Source: Colius striatus
Taxonomy: Eukaryota > Chordata > Aves > Coliiformes > Coliidae
DNA: 64,000 nucleotides
NCBI RefSeq assembly: GCF_028858725.1
Contig: NC_084773.1
Span: 5,818,350-5,882,349 of the forward strand
Direction: 5' to 3'
This document shows positions 21,888 through 34,000 of this stretch, piece by piece. The position numbers were made by a program, and so were the translations under genes. The notes under the pieces are model-generated. The model was not told where the DNA came from. It worked only from the letters and a program-made list of their open reading frames with translations, and searched no databases. Within the stretch, counting starts at the first letter, position 1, and every line of letters starts with the position of its first letter.

Positions 21888-22702
21888 ACCCATAAGCAAG
21901 CATCTCCTTGTCTTCTGCTACAGCACTTTTTGGGGTGAGAGGGTCCCCCAGAGACACTGGTGGTGGTTTGGGGTGCTGCCAAGGGCTGTGCGTTGGGCCA
22001 GAGGGTCTGGGAGCATCACACTTTAGAGAAGCCAGAAAACAGGAAGAAAACATATGGGAAAAGATATAGAAAGGAGAATAACTGGGGAAGAGGATGAGAA
22101 AGGGGAAAGGATGGGGAGTGGCCAGTGAGCAGAGGTGGTAGAGGTGAAAAACCATGCCTTTGGGGCTGTGGCCAGAGCCACCATTCCCCAGGCATGCAGA
22201 GCTGGTGTGTGAAACCAGTGTCCCACTTGGATTTTCTCCTAGACTTTATGAAAACCAGTTCAGGCCTGGAATGATAAGATTGATCCCTGATTTCTGTAAC
22301 CCAGGCTGCTGACTCTGCAATGCCTATTGCATGGGACAAAACACAGCTTCCCTGTGCAGCTTAGATGGAGGTGTTGGCCCTCCTGGCAGAAGTTGAGCTA
22401 TGGAAATATGGTCCAGCGTGTCACTTGGAGAGCCCCAGGTGAACCCTTGCTCTCCTGGCATGGCTTTGGGAGAGTGTCTCTGCAGAAAAGAGGACCTCTC
22501 ATTCATAGATGTCATGGGGAAGAGCCTCTCTGGTGCATGCACCATGCAGCCCTCATCCTGGTTTTTACTCTCTAAAGCAGGACATTGCTCAGAAATGGTT
22601 CATCTAGTGACAGCACAGTTGCTTTTGCTTGGTGTTTGGGTAGTGAAATAGGAATCACCCTGGTGTGGTGCTGTGAAAAAAGGACGGGGTAACTGGAAAA
22701 GG

Positions 22703-22724
22703 TTTATTGTGCCAATGGTTTATT
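22703..22724 (-). terminator. Candidate poly(A) signals of the minus-strand HSF-like gene
   Basis: Two AATAAA hexamers on the minus strand (plus-strand TTTATT at 22719-22724 and 22703-22708) lie about 400 bases beyond the stop codon of the HSFY-like gene. They are well placed to end its transcript, but nothing more specific supports them. Confidence 0.4.
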
Positions 22725-23120
22725 GCTATCTCTATTAAGCTGTCTATTAGCACTATTAATGAGACACTACTGACTTGCTGCTGGCTCTCTGTGCTCTCTC
22801 TAGCATGTGCTGGGCTGAGGTCTGTCTTCAGTGGGGTCATAGTTGCAGGTGGGGCAGCAGAGTTGCCTCAGCACAGCTGAGGCTGCTCTTCCCAGCACAG
22901 GCCCTACAAATTGTGAGAGAGTTGGGGCAGCATGTTAAATGCCATCCAAGGCTGGGCTGTTGGGTTGTGTCAGAAAGAAGAGGCTTTGAAAGGTGAGACT
23001 ATGGCTGCCTGCTGCTCTAGAGGGCTCTGTGGGAGCAGCTGCCTGTGGGGATGGGGAGGTGCTGCCAGGGCTGGGAAGTGCTTCATCATCACATTGCTGG
23101 GTGTGTATGCCCATATGCCC

Positions 23121-24458
23121 CTAAGGAGCTGGGCTGTTGTGAGGGTGGCTTTCATCCATCTCTGCTGCATTCATGGCTCTCTGATTGAAGTTAACTCTCC
23201 TCTTACACCTTCCCAGCAGGTAGGGATGCTGTCTGGTAAAGCTGGGGTTGTAGTAGTAGAGTATCTGAAAAAAGCAAAGGAGATGAGTTAGCTGGAAAAG
23301 CCCAGGCTCTGAGAACTAAGACTCTGCATTGGAAAAGATGAGTGTGGGGACTGAAAGGGACTCTGAGGGAGGTTTGAAACCTACAGCTCCAGCTAAACTG
23401 TTCAGTGACAGTTGTGTTCAGGCATTGCCACGCCGGGGTTTGTGCTGTGTGTGAGCAGGGCACTGTACAGTTTTCCAAAGCTTAAGAACAGCTTTTAAAA
23501 GCCAGGTACCGTGACTTTTGAGGAACTTCAGTGTGGATGTGAGCAGGCAGTTAATGCTGTGGGCTTTAGATGCCTTTTCTCAGCACTCAGTCGGTGCCAC
23601 AGGAAAGTTTCAGATTGGGTACAGCAAAGCCATGACAAGAAATCAGGCTACACTGAGTCTGTCTTTCCATCAAATGGGTTCAAACTCCTTGGCTATAACT
23701 GAACTGTAGTTGAGCTACATTTCTGCTAGTCAGAAAGACCAGCTCAAACCTTCCTGAAAATGACCTGAGAAGGAAATGAAAACCAGCCCACTTGCTACCA
23801 GACCCATCTCCTCTATTGCACGATCCTATTTGGTGTGAAGATCCATCTCTCCCCCAAGACTCTTATGAGTGTTAGTCAAAATGCAGAGCAACTACTGTAC
23901 CTGGCTGTGAGCATAAGCTGCTGCTTCTTCTGCCAGACACTTGGGCAGGGAGGCAGACCCTGGGAAATCCTGGTGGATTTTGCTGAACCCATAGGTGTTC
24001 AGCTGTTGAACAAAACTCTTCCAGGTCCACACAGGGAAAATTTGCAGAGGTCCTCTCCTGCCCAGCACCTCCTTTTTGAAGAGTTCTTCATTGATGGCCA
24101 CATATTTTCTTCTCTGACTCCACCAAACAGACTGAAACTGTCTGCTTTCCATCATTTTCCAGAGTTTCTGTAGAAAGCAGCCTTTTTTGGCATTGTGTCC
24201 ATCACTGAGCAGCTGGACACCCCACTCCTCCTTTCTCTCTTGTATGGCCCCATCAGTGTGGGCTCTTTTCCCCTGTTCTGAAGGGTAGGGACAAGTCATG
24301 GCTGCTGGTTGCCACAAAGGGGATGGTGATTCTGAAGCAACCAGCTCCTTTGTAATTTCTTTTGCCCCAGCCAGAGCAGAGTTTGGTCTGTTGCTGGCTG
24401 GTGCCTTGGACAGCTGGGACTCATTCTGCCCATCACTGTGCTGCCTGTTCTGCCTCAC
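23121..24458 (-). CDS. HSFY-like heat-shock-factor DNA-binding-domain gene, two exons
   Basis: On the minus strand, exon 1 runs 24458-23901 (186 codons) and exon 2 runs 23264-23121 (47 codons and a TAG). The donor is AGCCAG|GTACAG. The acceptor has a good pyrimidine tract, CTTTGCTTTTTTCAG|ATACTC, and both borders are phase 0. The 233-residue product carries a full HSF DNA-binding fold at about 95-211. Its parts are FLQKLWKMMESRQFQS, VAINEELFKKEVL (nearly identical to human HSFY), the recognition helix KSFVQQLNTYGFSKI, and, from exon 2, ILYYYNPSFTRQHPYLLGRCKRRV. The last block is the F-hP-F-R...LL..KRR signature that closes the HSF domain. The Arg usual in SFVRQLN is Gln151. No heptad-repeat trimerisation region was seen, as in HSFY. 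The start could instead be Met54. It has no counterpart at this place in the human cluster. Whether it is transcribed or a well-preserved pseudogene is open. Confidence 0.8.
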
Positions 24459-27400
24459 TGATGTTAGAGTGTGACATTACAGTGATGTTTGACAATGGAA
24501 TCTTGGCTGAAGGGGGCAGCCAGAGGATATGCAGAGCATATGCTGCTTGTCCCTGCCTGAGGCAGCAGCAGTGGGACCCCAGAGCTCAGCAGTCAGTGGT
24601 GCTGTGTGGGCAGCTACAGGTGCTGAGAGGAGTGGGGCTGCAGTAGGGAGAGGGATGGCTGCAGCCTTGAGCATCCCAGGGCCCCATCTGGGAAGCTTTC
24701 CTGTTGGGTGACTGCTGCAGAAACGTCCTTACAGCCTTTGCTGCCACTGAATGCTGACTGAGAGGAAATGTCACTCAAGCTGTTAAAGCCTTCTATAGTT
24801 TGTATGCTCTTAAATGCAAAGAGTAGCAGGAAGAAGCCTCTGCCAGGAACAGCCCTAGTCACAGGGAAAACCTTGGGGAAAAGGAGGAGAATTCCTCCAA
24901 TCCTGCACTTTTTCTAGTGGCATCACAATCCAGAGCTAGGACAGGATGACAGCTGTTTCTGATGAGCAGAATCAAAGAGGGGAAACTGCTCATCAGTGAC
25001 TTGCTGTTTCTCTCCTGGGGACAAGGTGGCTCCTGCCTTCCTGCTGGGCTAGTGCAATCCAGACACTTTAAGCCTAACAGTGGGGAGAGCTTGTGTAGGT
25101 GAACGCATCAGTTTTAGCGACAAAACCCTATGACCACAAAAACATTTCCACACATCTGTTTCAAAATCCTAGGGCTCAAATGTCTTTCAAAAAGCAGTGT
25201 CCTGGCTAGAATAACTTAGGGTTGTGAGCAGCCCCAGCACTCATATGGACCCCAATGATAACCAGCATTTGATTTCTGCTGACTTCTTCATTTCCATTTG
25301 TGACATTGAGTAAGGCTCTGAGAAGGTACCAATGGACACATGATCAGACCTTAGGATTCCCCAGTCACAGCTGTCAGAAACATGTACTGGGTTATTACCA
25401 AGCTCTTTGCCAAGCTGGCAGGCCCTGAAAAATTAGTCATAATTGGATTTTGTCCCAGAATGGATTGTTTGATTCTAATAGAGATAGTCTTGTAAATGTT
25501 GGACACAATATTAGCTTAGTGTTATGTGGAGTGTGATTGGGCTTAATGAAAATGCAAACTCACTCCTCCCAGGCTGCAGAGAATCTGGTATTTGCCATGT
25601 ATTAAATACTGAAATTGAAAGCAAATTCACCTGGCTACTGACAAAAAGAAAATGACTATGAATTTCAAGTCCAGTTTGTGCCTGGAAAGTATTACAGTTG
25701 TGTGCTTGCAGCTTTTAATATGCTTCAAGCTTTCAGCTTCTGAGTGTCTGGTGCATAGTTAGGGGCTAATTTTGGGTTCTGCTGGGTATAGAAACTTATA
25801 TTATCACAACCTATTAACTGAACTAAGCATTGAAATGGGCATGAGCTGCAGAAGGGTCTAGCACTGCCAGAAGCTGCATAAGCACCCCAAGAAATCCTGC
25901 CTCTGGGTGCTGGCTTGTGTCTTGTCTTAAATAAAAGTGAGGCTGGAAACCTAGACTAGCTCTTTTTCTTGTTGCTGAAGTAATGCAAACTTTGGCATGA
26001 GTACAGTTTGTCACCTTAGAATAGTAATTGTAAGTGTGTAAGAGGATTTGCTTTACTCCTCTTACTTACTGTAGCTATTCTTCAGTACTTGCTTCTTACA
26101 TATTAAAGGCACCCAAGACACTGGATTTCATGTAATTTAGCTTGTCATACCCTAGACTCCAAGGAATAGGGACTAGAAAGAAACTGCACATCATGCCAAC
26201 AGACAACTTCAAAGCATCGAACATCTGCTGGGTTGGGTTTTTCAGGTCTTAAAACCACACTATGGCTTGTAAATGTGTAGTGCTCTGCACATCCATCTGC
26301 AGCACCAGAGCCCGTGCTCAGTGGGAGCATTGCTGGAGAGGAGCCAGAGAGAGAGGTGTCACAGCAATCCCACAGCAGCCCCAAGCCTCTGTGTGGCTCA
26401 GTTCTGGCTGCTCCAAGTCTCAGGTGGAGTATGCTCACAGTGCAACGGTGCCAGCTTCTGTTTTCTGTGCTTGAGATGACCAAGAGATCTGCTGTACTCG
26501 GAGCTTGCTTGTTACAGGGTTCACACAAAACTGATTTCTAGGTATTTTTCCACATGCTGCTTGAAGAAATAAGGGCAGTCTGCCACTGAAAACTTATATT
26601 GCCTAGATTTTTGTTTCAACAAGTGTTTTTTTGTCTAGGCAGCTTAAGGCACACATTACCTCCAAAAAGAGTTTATCATAAGTACTTTCTATGGTTAACT
26701 AACCCAAAGAGAAACAGTTGAACTGCTGATGACTCCAAAATGAGATTCTTTTACGATCTAGAATGAGGATGCTGATAGTGAGAAGCCTGTAAGTGCTTTG
26801 ACATGACCAGGACATGAAGCAGTTTAGCTGAATGGCAAGGTGTAGATTAATTCTTGCATGGAACAGATGGAAAAAAACCCCTCCCAAACAATCCACAGGC
26901 TTTTCAGATACAAGTTGGAAATTAGAAGCCTGTTAATTAGCTAATAGGAAAAGTTATTGTCTGCCCTGTACAGCGACTAAAAAGGTCAAAATTATTAAAG
27001 ACAGAGATTTGCCATATTGTTAAAAGTTAGTTTGGTCAGACACTGAGATACTGTTGTGGGTTTTGTCCTTGCATTAACAGCCCATGCCTATGGTTAGACA
27101 ACTAAGAGGGTGACTGCATTTTGAAACCTCAGAAGTTGTTTTGGGACCCCACTGGTTATCATTTCCCATTGCACTTCACTACATCCAAAGCTTTGGACAG
27201 AAGTAATGAAACCAAAATCAGAAGGATGAGAAGCAGGTTCTTGCAGACTGCTTCTCCTACAGTCCTTGCAGCTGAGTGCTTCTCCTGCAGCTTTTGGACT
27301 CAATGTACAAGTACAAAGCTCTTTTGGAAGAAGCAGGTCAAGCAATAACTGTGTGGCTTGAAATGAAATAGATGGCATGTGGGTCTTTAAAATGCATTTG

Positions 27401-30160
27401 ATTGCATTTACATTGCAGTGGAGGCTTATGGTGCTCCAGTGCTGATTACCAGGAGCTCAGGTTGCTTTGTACGCATGCGAGCACTCTGCTGCTAAAGAAA
27501 AACAGAGGAGCATTGGGTGCTCTGCTTTTAGAGGAGATGCTGAAAACCAGTACCAGGTTGGTGGTGTTAGAAACATCTGAGCAGAGACATGCTTTTGGCT
27601 GAGGTTTCTGAACTAGCAAGCACCTGCTACCTGTATGGAAAGTGGCACAGCCCTAGGGATGAGGAGTGAGCAAAAACATGTTGCTACAACTGCCTTGATG
27701 TTGGGCTGCATGAAGTGGCTGCACAGCAAGGTCAACCTTAATCCAGCAGAAGTTCAGCACCAACACAAGTTCAGTAGAAGACATGGCAATCAGAGGGGAG
27801 GCCAGGCTCCACCAGAGCATCAGCAGAGGCAGCTGCTCCAGTGAGCCCTGAAGCATGGGGATGTCCGAGTCTAGGAGTGGGTTTTGATTGTGCTGTTTAG
27901 TTGCAGTTACAGAAAGTCTGCCTAACTACCAGTCAAGGACCATTCTGCTGTATCCAAAGTTTACAGGTGAGCAGCTCACCCAGCCATAGCAGCTAAGAAG
28001 ACTTGGAGAGAGAGGTCTCTCAGAGAAACATGAGGCCAGGAGGAGGTGACAGCACAAAAACTGCCTCCAAGGACACTTGGATGCGTGAGCAGCTTAAGGA
28101 ACTATCCAGAGCAACAGAGATTTCGTTGGCTTTGAGTAAAGCAGACCCTCACAGAGGCCAATAGCATCAAGGATGTGCACAAGCCTTCCTTGCTTCCCTG
28201 TTTAAACTTGCAACTTTTTTTCATGTGCTATGTCAAAGTTCACCTCTGATTCCTGTTTCGAAGGTGAAATACCAACCCCTGCAGAAATCATTTCCAGAAG
28301 CTTGAATGTAAAACCCAGTAACTAAAACCCAGCTCAGTCTGTCATCCTTTTGCTCACTCAGGGCAGTGCTGACTTGAACACAAGATCATCCAGCTACCAG
28401 TTACCTAAAATGAAAGTGTCTCTTCCTTAGAGTCTCTTTGTACTTGGGGTTTGTGTTTGAAAATCCCTCTCTTATCTTTTCTCTTGCTCAAATGTTTCTA
28501 GGAAAGATCTAAAAGGATATAGGAAGATCTAAAAAAAGATCTAAGAAGTATCTAACCCAGTGTTCCAGTATCACAGACGTTGCTGTTGTGCTGGATTTGG
28601 CACACCTTGTTTCAGAGCACTAGCAGGGATATCAGTCTCGTTCCTCTGACTCAACAGATTGCAATGTCAGAAGTTACTTGAAAAAAACCACCCCAGTAAA
28701 CCCTGAAGCGTGGTTTGCAGGCTTTCAGCAAAGTGTTTAAACATCCAGCACAAACAGCAGACCCTGCTTCAGCTTATATAAGCAAACATGCCTCTGCATC
28801 TGGAAGCTTGTCCTACTTTGTTCTGTAATGTGTTTTTTTTAGTCTGCCAGAAATGGGGCTGGGCACCAGAACAGGACTTTCACCACAAAAATGTGGGTGC
28901 AGGAGCAGCTCCTTTCTTTTGAGTCTTACACAGGCAGTGCTGGCATGCATGTTGCAAGGGCTTCCACATCTTCTCTTAGTGAAATGGGTGGATTGTGTTT
29001 TTTCCCTGCAGTCGGGACGGTCAGAGGCAGAACACTCGTGTTGTTTGCAGCACCTTTGCCTCTCTGATTTGGCAGCAACTCCTATCCTAGTTATTTTCCA
29101 CCCTAGGATTTTAAAAACAGGCTAATCAGTGTCCTATGCTAGTGTTAGGAAGTCAGGAGTGTTATCAACAGCCTGAGGAGGGTCAGACTAAGACCTTGTG
29201 TACTGACTCGAGAGAAGATGTGTGCTTGAGTTGAGTAAAACACGTCACAACTAATTTTCCTGTGGTTAGGCACAAAACCACATAGTGCTCCAGACACTGC
29301 CCTAATCTGCTGAGGCAGACTTAAAGCAAACACCAAATATTATAGCCAAACATTTTGCATGATCTGTCCTGCATTTGACTGTAAGTCTTCTCAGGAGGAA
29401 AAATTTGATTTGACAGATTACTGGTTATAATTCCCAATTAAGACATAAACAGCTGTAATCCTCTGTGCTGTCGGGCAGAATTCAGGGTTAGTTTCAGCAA
29501 AACCAAACCAAGCTGGAATTGAAACAGGAGGGTAACCAAATGAACTTCGAGACTGAACCTGCCTTCAGTGCAAAGCATATCTTCTTTACTAACTTATTTG
29601 TTTTAATACTCACCAGCTGATAACTGCACACAGCAGATATAAGTGGAGATAACAGGGGATTCAATATTTAAGGCTTGTCTTTTCTCACCATAACAACAAA
29701 TCTGTAAAGAGAGTAAGAGGAGGAGGATAACTTGCAGCATCCAGGGTAGCAGGTGCTGAGTGGTTGGAAGACTGACTTTTCCCAAAATATATGACATACA
29801 GTCATGGTGTATTATGCAGAACTGAAGTGGATGTCTGAACACAAATATCCTACGTACTCTGAGGAGTGTGTGTTGTGCAAAGCAGAATACACACGCCAGA
29901 GAGGTGTGTGTTTGCTTCCTTGTCTTCAAGGCAGTTGGGAAAAGGGATGGTCTGTATTTAATCCTGTTCCATTTTTGTAAAATAGTGGAGGTGATGACCT
30001 TTGAATATGGTCATCTGAAACCAGCCTGTTCTCCCTGACTGCATAAACCAGCTCCTAGGGCACAAGGGACTCTTTATTTTCAACGACCTAGAACAGAGCA
30101 GCCTTCCTACACCAAGCGATGTTATTCTCCCTGCATCTCTGCCATCTTACCAAAATTAGT
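24459..30160. other. Gene-poor spacer
   Basis: I recognise no coding exon, RNA gene or repeat family here. Several open frames of 60-130 codons exist on both strands, for example on the minus strand at 26145-26528, but none shows family motifs or plausible splice partners. Confidence 0.5.
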
Positions 30161-31088
30161 TAGATGGAGCTGGACCTTGTAATAACAAATAAAGAAGGTC
30201 TGGTTGGGGATGTGAAGGTTGGGGGCTGCCTTGGCTGCAGTGACTGTGAGGTGGTGGAGTTCAAGATCCTGTGTGGAAGCAGCAGGCAGGATTGTGATCC
30301 TGGACTTCAGAAGAGCTAACTTTGGCTTCCTCAAAGACCTGCTTAGAGGAATCTCATGACCTAGGATTCTAGAAAGTAGGAGTGCCCAGGAAAGCTTGTT
30401 CATCTTCAAGCACCATTCCTCCAAGGCCAAGATCAGTGTATTCTCATGAGTGAAAAACTCAGGAAAAGGAAGCGAGGCCTGTATAGATGAACAGGGAGCT
30501 TCTGAAACAACTCAAATGGAAGAAGGAAGTCTATGGAATGCAGAAAAATGGATTGGTTGCTTGGAAATAGTACAGGAACGTTGTCAGGGTATGCAGGGAT
30601 GAAACAAGGATGGCTAAAGCCCTCTTGTAATTGAATCTGGCAAGGAGGAAGACCCAGGAAACTACAGGCTGGCCAGCCTCACCTCCATCCCTGGAAAGGT
30701 GATGGAACAACTCATCCTGGATGTCATTTCTAAACACATGAAGGAAAAGATGGGGGAGGCAACATGGATTCACCAGGGGTAAATCCTACTTAACCAACCT
30801 GATAGCCTTCTATGATGGTATAACTGGGTGGGTAGAGGAGAGGGGATGAGTGAATGTCATCTACTTTGACTTCAGCAAGGCTATGGACACCATCTCCCAT
30901 AACATCCTCATAGGAAAGCTCAGGCAGTGTGGCTTGGATGAATGGACAGTGAGGTGGATTGAGAGCTGGCTGAATGACAGAGCCCAGAGGGTGGTGATCA
31001 ATGGCACAGAGTCGAGTTAGAGGCCTGTGGCCGTTTGGGTTCCATGGAGTTTGGTTCTGAGGCCAGTCTTGTTCAACGTATTCATCTG
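30160..31088 (+). mobile_element. CR1 LINE fragment, truncated at both ends
   Basis: Translated + strand pieces match the second open frame of avian CR1. LDLVITNKEGLVGDVKVGG lies near 30170, and ELLKQLKWKKEVYGMQKNG near 30490. Reverse transcriptase motifs follow: PGNYRLASLTSIPGKVMEQL, the YFDFSKAMDTISHNIL region near 30860, and LRQCGLDEWTVRWIESWLND. A segment is missing between the linker (about 30645) and the reverse transcriptase start. The copy stops near VLFNVFI at 31088, before the YADD box and 3' UTR. In-frame stops and shifts show that it is dead. It is a degraded, non-autonomous remnant with no role in neighbouring genes. Confidence 0.88.
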
Positions 31089-34000
31089 TCAAAAATCTAT
31101 GCTGGATTTATTCACAAACATCTATGATGCTTTTCATTTCAGGTACTGACACTTGTTCAGTTTTGCTTTGACAATCTGCTTATAGATTTTGTTCAATTGG
31201 TAATTACATTTAAATGGAATGGTCTGAAAGGCTGCATTCTCCCCATCACTGTATGAAACCAGGCAAGCCCAAGAACTGTCACCAAAATCTTCTAGCAGCT
31301 ACTGTTCAGGATGTTGGTCAGAATGGTCATGAGACCTTTTCCTCTGAAGTTATGGCTAGAAGACCATAGTCTATCAGAAAACTATCAGAAACTGATAGTT
31401 TTCTGTTGGCTACCAAAGTAAGCCTTACCTTTGTTTGCTAAGCAAGAAGGAACTGTTTCTACATATACAAGGATATAAGGTAATACCTACCAATAACACA
31501 GAGAAGGGGATATCTTCTTTAGAATGTCTGAGTCTTGGGTTCTTGCTAGATAGATCAATGTAAGAGTTAAAGCAGCTAATTGGTGAGGAATCCCCAAGTG
31601 AAACAGCAGGAATATACATCAGGGTATTCATTCTATCATGGTCCAAGGATGCCATTTATTTCTACTACTACACAAACGTTAGTGGAAAGATTGTAGGAAG
31701 GAGTGCAGCACCAAAGCAAGCAATTTGCCAAAAATGTGCTTAATAAAATATTTATCTAATCCTCTGACGTGATAACTGTTGTGATGAGGAGCTGTGGTGG
31801 AAGACGCCTTTCTTTTTCTTTGTCAAAGGTTATGGAAAATCTCAGTTGTCTGGGATCAAGAAACAGCACTTGACTACAGCTGCATGTACAGAAAACAGGC
31901 AGCATAAAAATAGCCAGACAAACACTTCAGCAATGCACATAACAAGATTCTCCCCTTCCAAAGAGCCTGAGAAAGGCCAGACGAGCTTCTAGTATCTCAC
32001 CAGAGCTGAGATGAGAATTCCCACTCACCAGGACAAAGCTCCCCAAATATCTGAAGTCTCCAGTCTTGAGGTACCTCAGCATGCTCCTGTGCTTCAGGAC
32101 TAGGGTCCACCTAATTTTTTAAGGTGTTGTAGAACACACAAAATAGGCCAGAGGAAGGAAAACCGAGGCACAGCATGATTATATGAATAATGGTGTTAAC
32201 TTCTGCTTGCCAGTTCCCCAAATGATGTTTCTGCTTTCTATTCTTCTCCTGCACACTTAACAGTTTATCTGGGTGAAGACTGCAAGTTATCTTCAGGAAA
32301 AAGAGTTGTTATATGGCTCACCTGAATGCAATACAGCCCTGCATTTGCCCAGATCCCAAGAAATTTAACAGAGGACCCAACAACTTCAGTTTTCCAGTGA
32401 AAATGAGGAACTTGACCACAGCCTAGCTAAAATAGTTCCAAAAACCTTGATTTACTCATCTTTAAGTTATTGTCATCCAGAGAAAATGTTACTGGTTCAC
32501 ACTAAAGTAGTCGTAAAGTAACCTGTGAAAAGAAGTTAATAGTGGCAGCGTTCCCAGACAGTTGAGGCCTGTCACACCAGAGCAGTTCTGATAGGCCTGA
32601 TGAGATGCTTTCCCTTGCCAAGAAGCTAAAGGCAAGCTGCATTTTTGTGGCCTTTGCTTCAGTCTTGGGGTAGAAATACACGCTGGGCAGGAGACTTTGG
32701 AAGCCACAAAAGCACATTTAGGGCAAAAGGTTTTCCAAGTGTGCAAAAGTTTCTGATTTAACTATTTTTTGAGAAGGGCACAAGATGAAGACAAACATTT
32801 TCCAAATGGATGACCTTGCCTGCTCTGTCTGAGCACAAGCTGGGAACAAATATCCCAGGCAGAAACTTTGTGAGTATTTACCTTGAACTCTTTTGTCCTG
32901 CTGGATCCTCCTAAAAGCAGATAAATTATCAGATCTATCTTTTTGTGTGTACCTGTTCCTAGTTCTGCTTGCTACACTACAGCTCCCTAACTTGGACAAA
33001 AACTCAGCAGCCTGATCACTGGTTGCCTGCACAGATCTTGAGTGAAACACAGGATTTCTAGCACTTCTTGCCCTTAATGTCTGTACTGCAATTTAATGTG
33101 TTTTGCTTTTAAGACCATTGAAATCTTCTACAAACTTAATATCCTGCAGTACAGCTTTTCTGAGAGTGCAGCTGGGTGCACGGTGCCAAACCATCTGGGA
33201 CAAGAAGGGACAAGTCAGATCACAGGCAGACAACAGGAGGAGCATCACAGAGGCCCAGGGCTAAGGTTTGCCTTCCCACCTCGAAGGGAAGCTGTGGAGG
33301 AGGATAAACATGGTTAAGCAGAAGACAAGAAAACACGAGAGTCTTGTTTGATCTGCAGAGAGGGCTTGTCCATCAGCCTATGCCAGATTATAAACTGCTT
33401 TTGCAGGTGGTGCTTGGGACCTTGTCTTCTGCTACAGAGGAGATGAAGTTTCTGGGTGTTACTGAGCTGCTTCCCACTGTCTGGAAGGGTGAGAATGATA
33501 ATTTTGAACTCTTTTTACCAACATTAAGGAATCCTTGCAGCTGTGTGGTTGTGGTGAGTTCTCTTCATTTTTAAGGCCAAGGATAGAAGGGTGAAGTGCA
33601 GCAGTGCCCAGCCCCCTGAGTTCCATCACTACCTCCTGCTATCTTTTGCATTTTTTCTTTCTTTGTTTGTTTTTTTTAAGAAACACTGGGATAATGTTTT
33701 GCCAAGCCCAGAACCCATGACTATAAGACATTTAAAGGAGAAAGCAGGTGAGCCTGAGATTTTCTCTCATGTTCCAAGAACTCACAACTGCAGGATGTTT
33801 CCTACAAAGAAAGAAACACCACCAGCAAATGGCCCTTGCTCTAAGCTAGAAGGAGTTATACATCAAATCCAAGGTTATTTAAATCAAGTTTTGAGCTATG
33901 CCAACTGTGGGAATGCTTCAGAACAGCACTGGTGACATGGTGGCTGCATTTACACACCATATCATCCCCCTCCTTCATGCTGTTAACAGTGGGAAATAAA

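Noticed and set aside
26145-26528. 127-codon minus-strand frame in the gene-poor spacer
   Set aside because: No recognisable domain or splice partner was found, and the opposite strand is also open over part of it.
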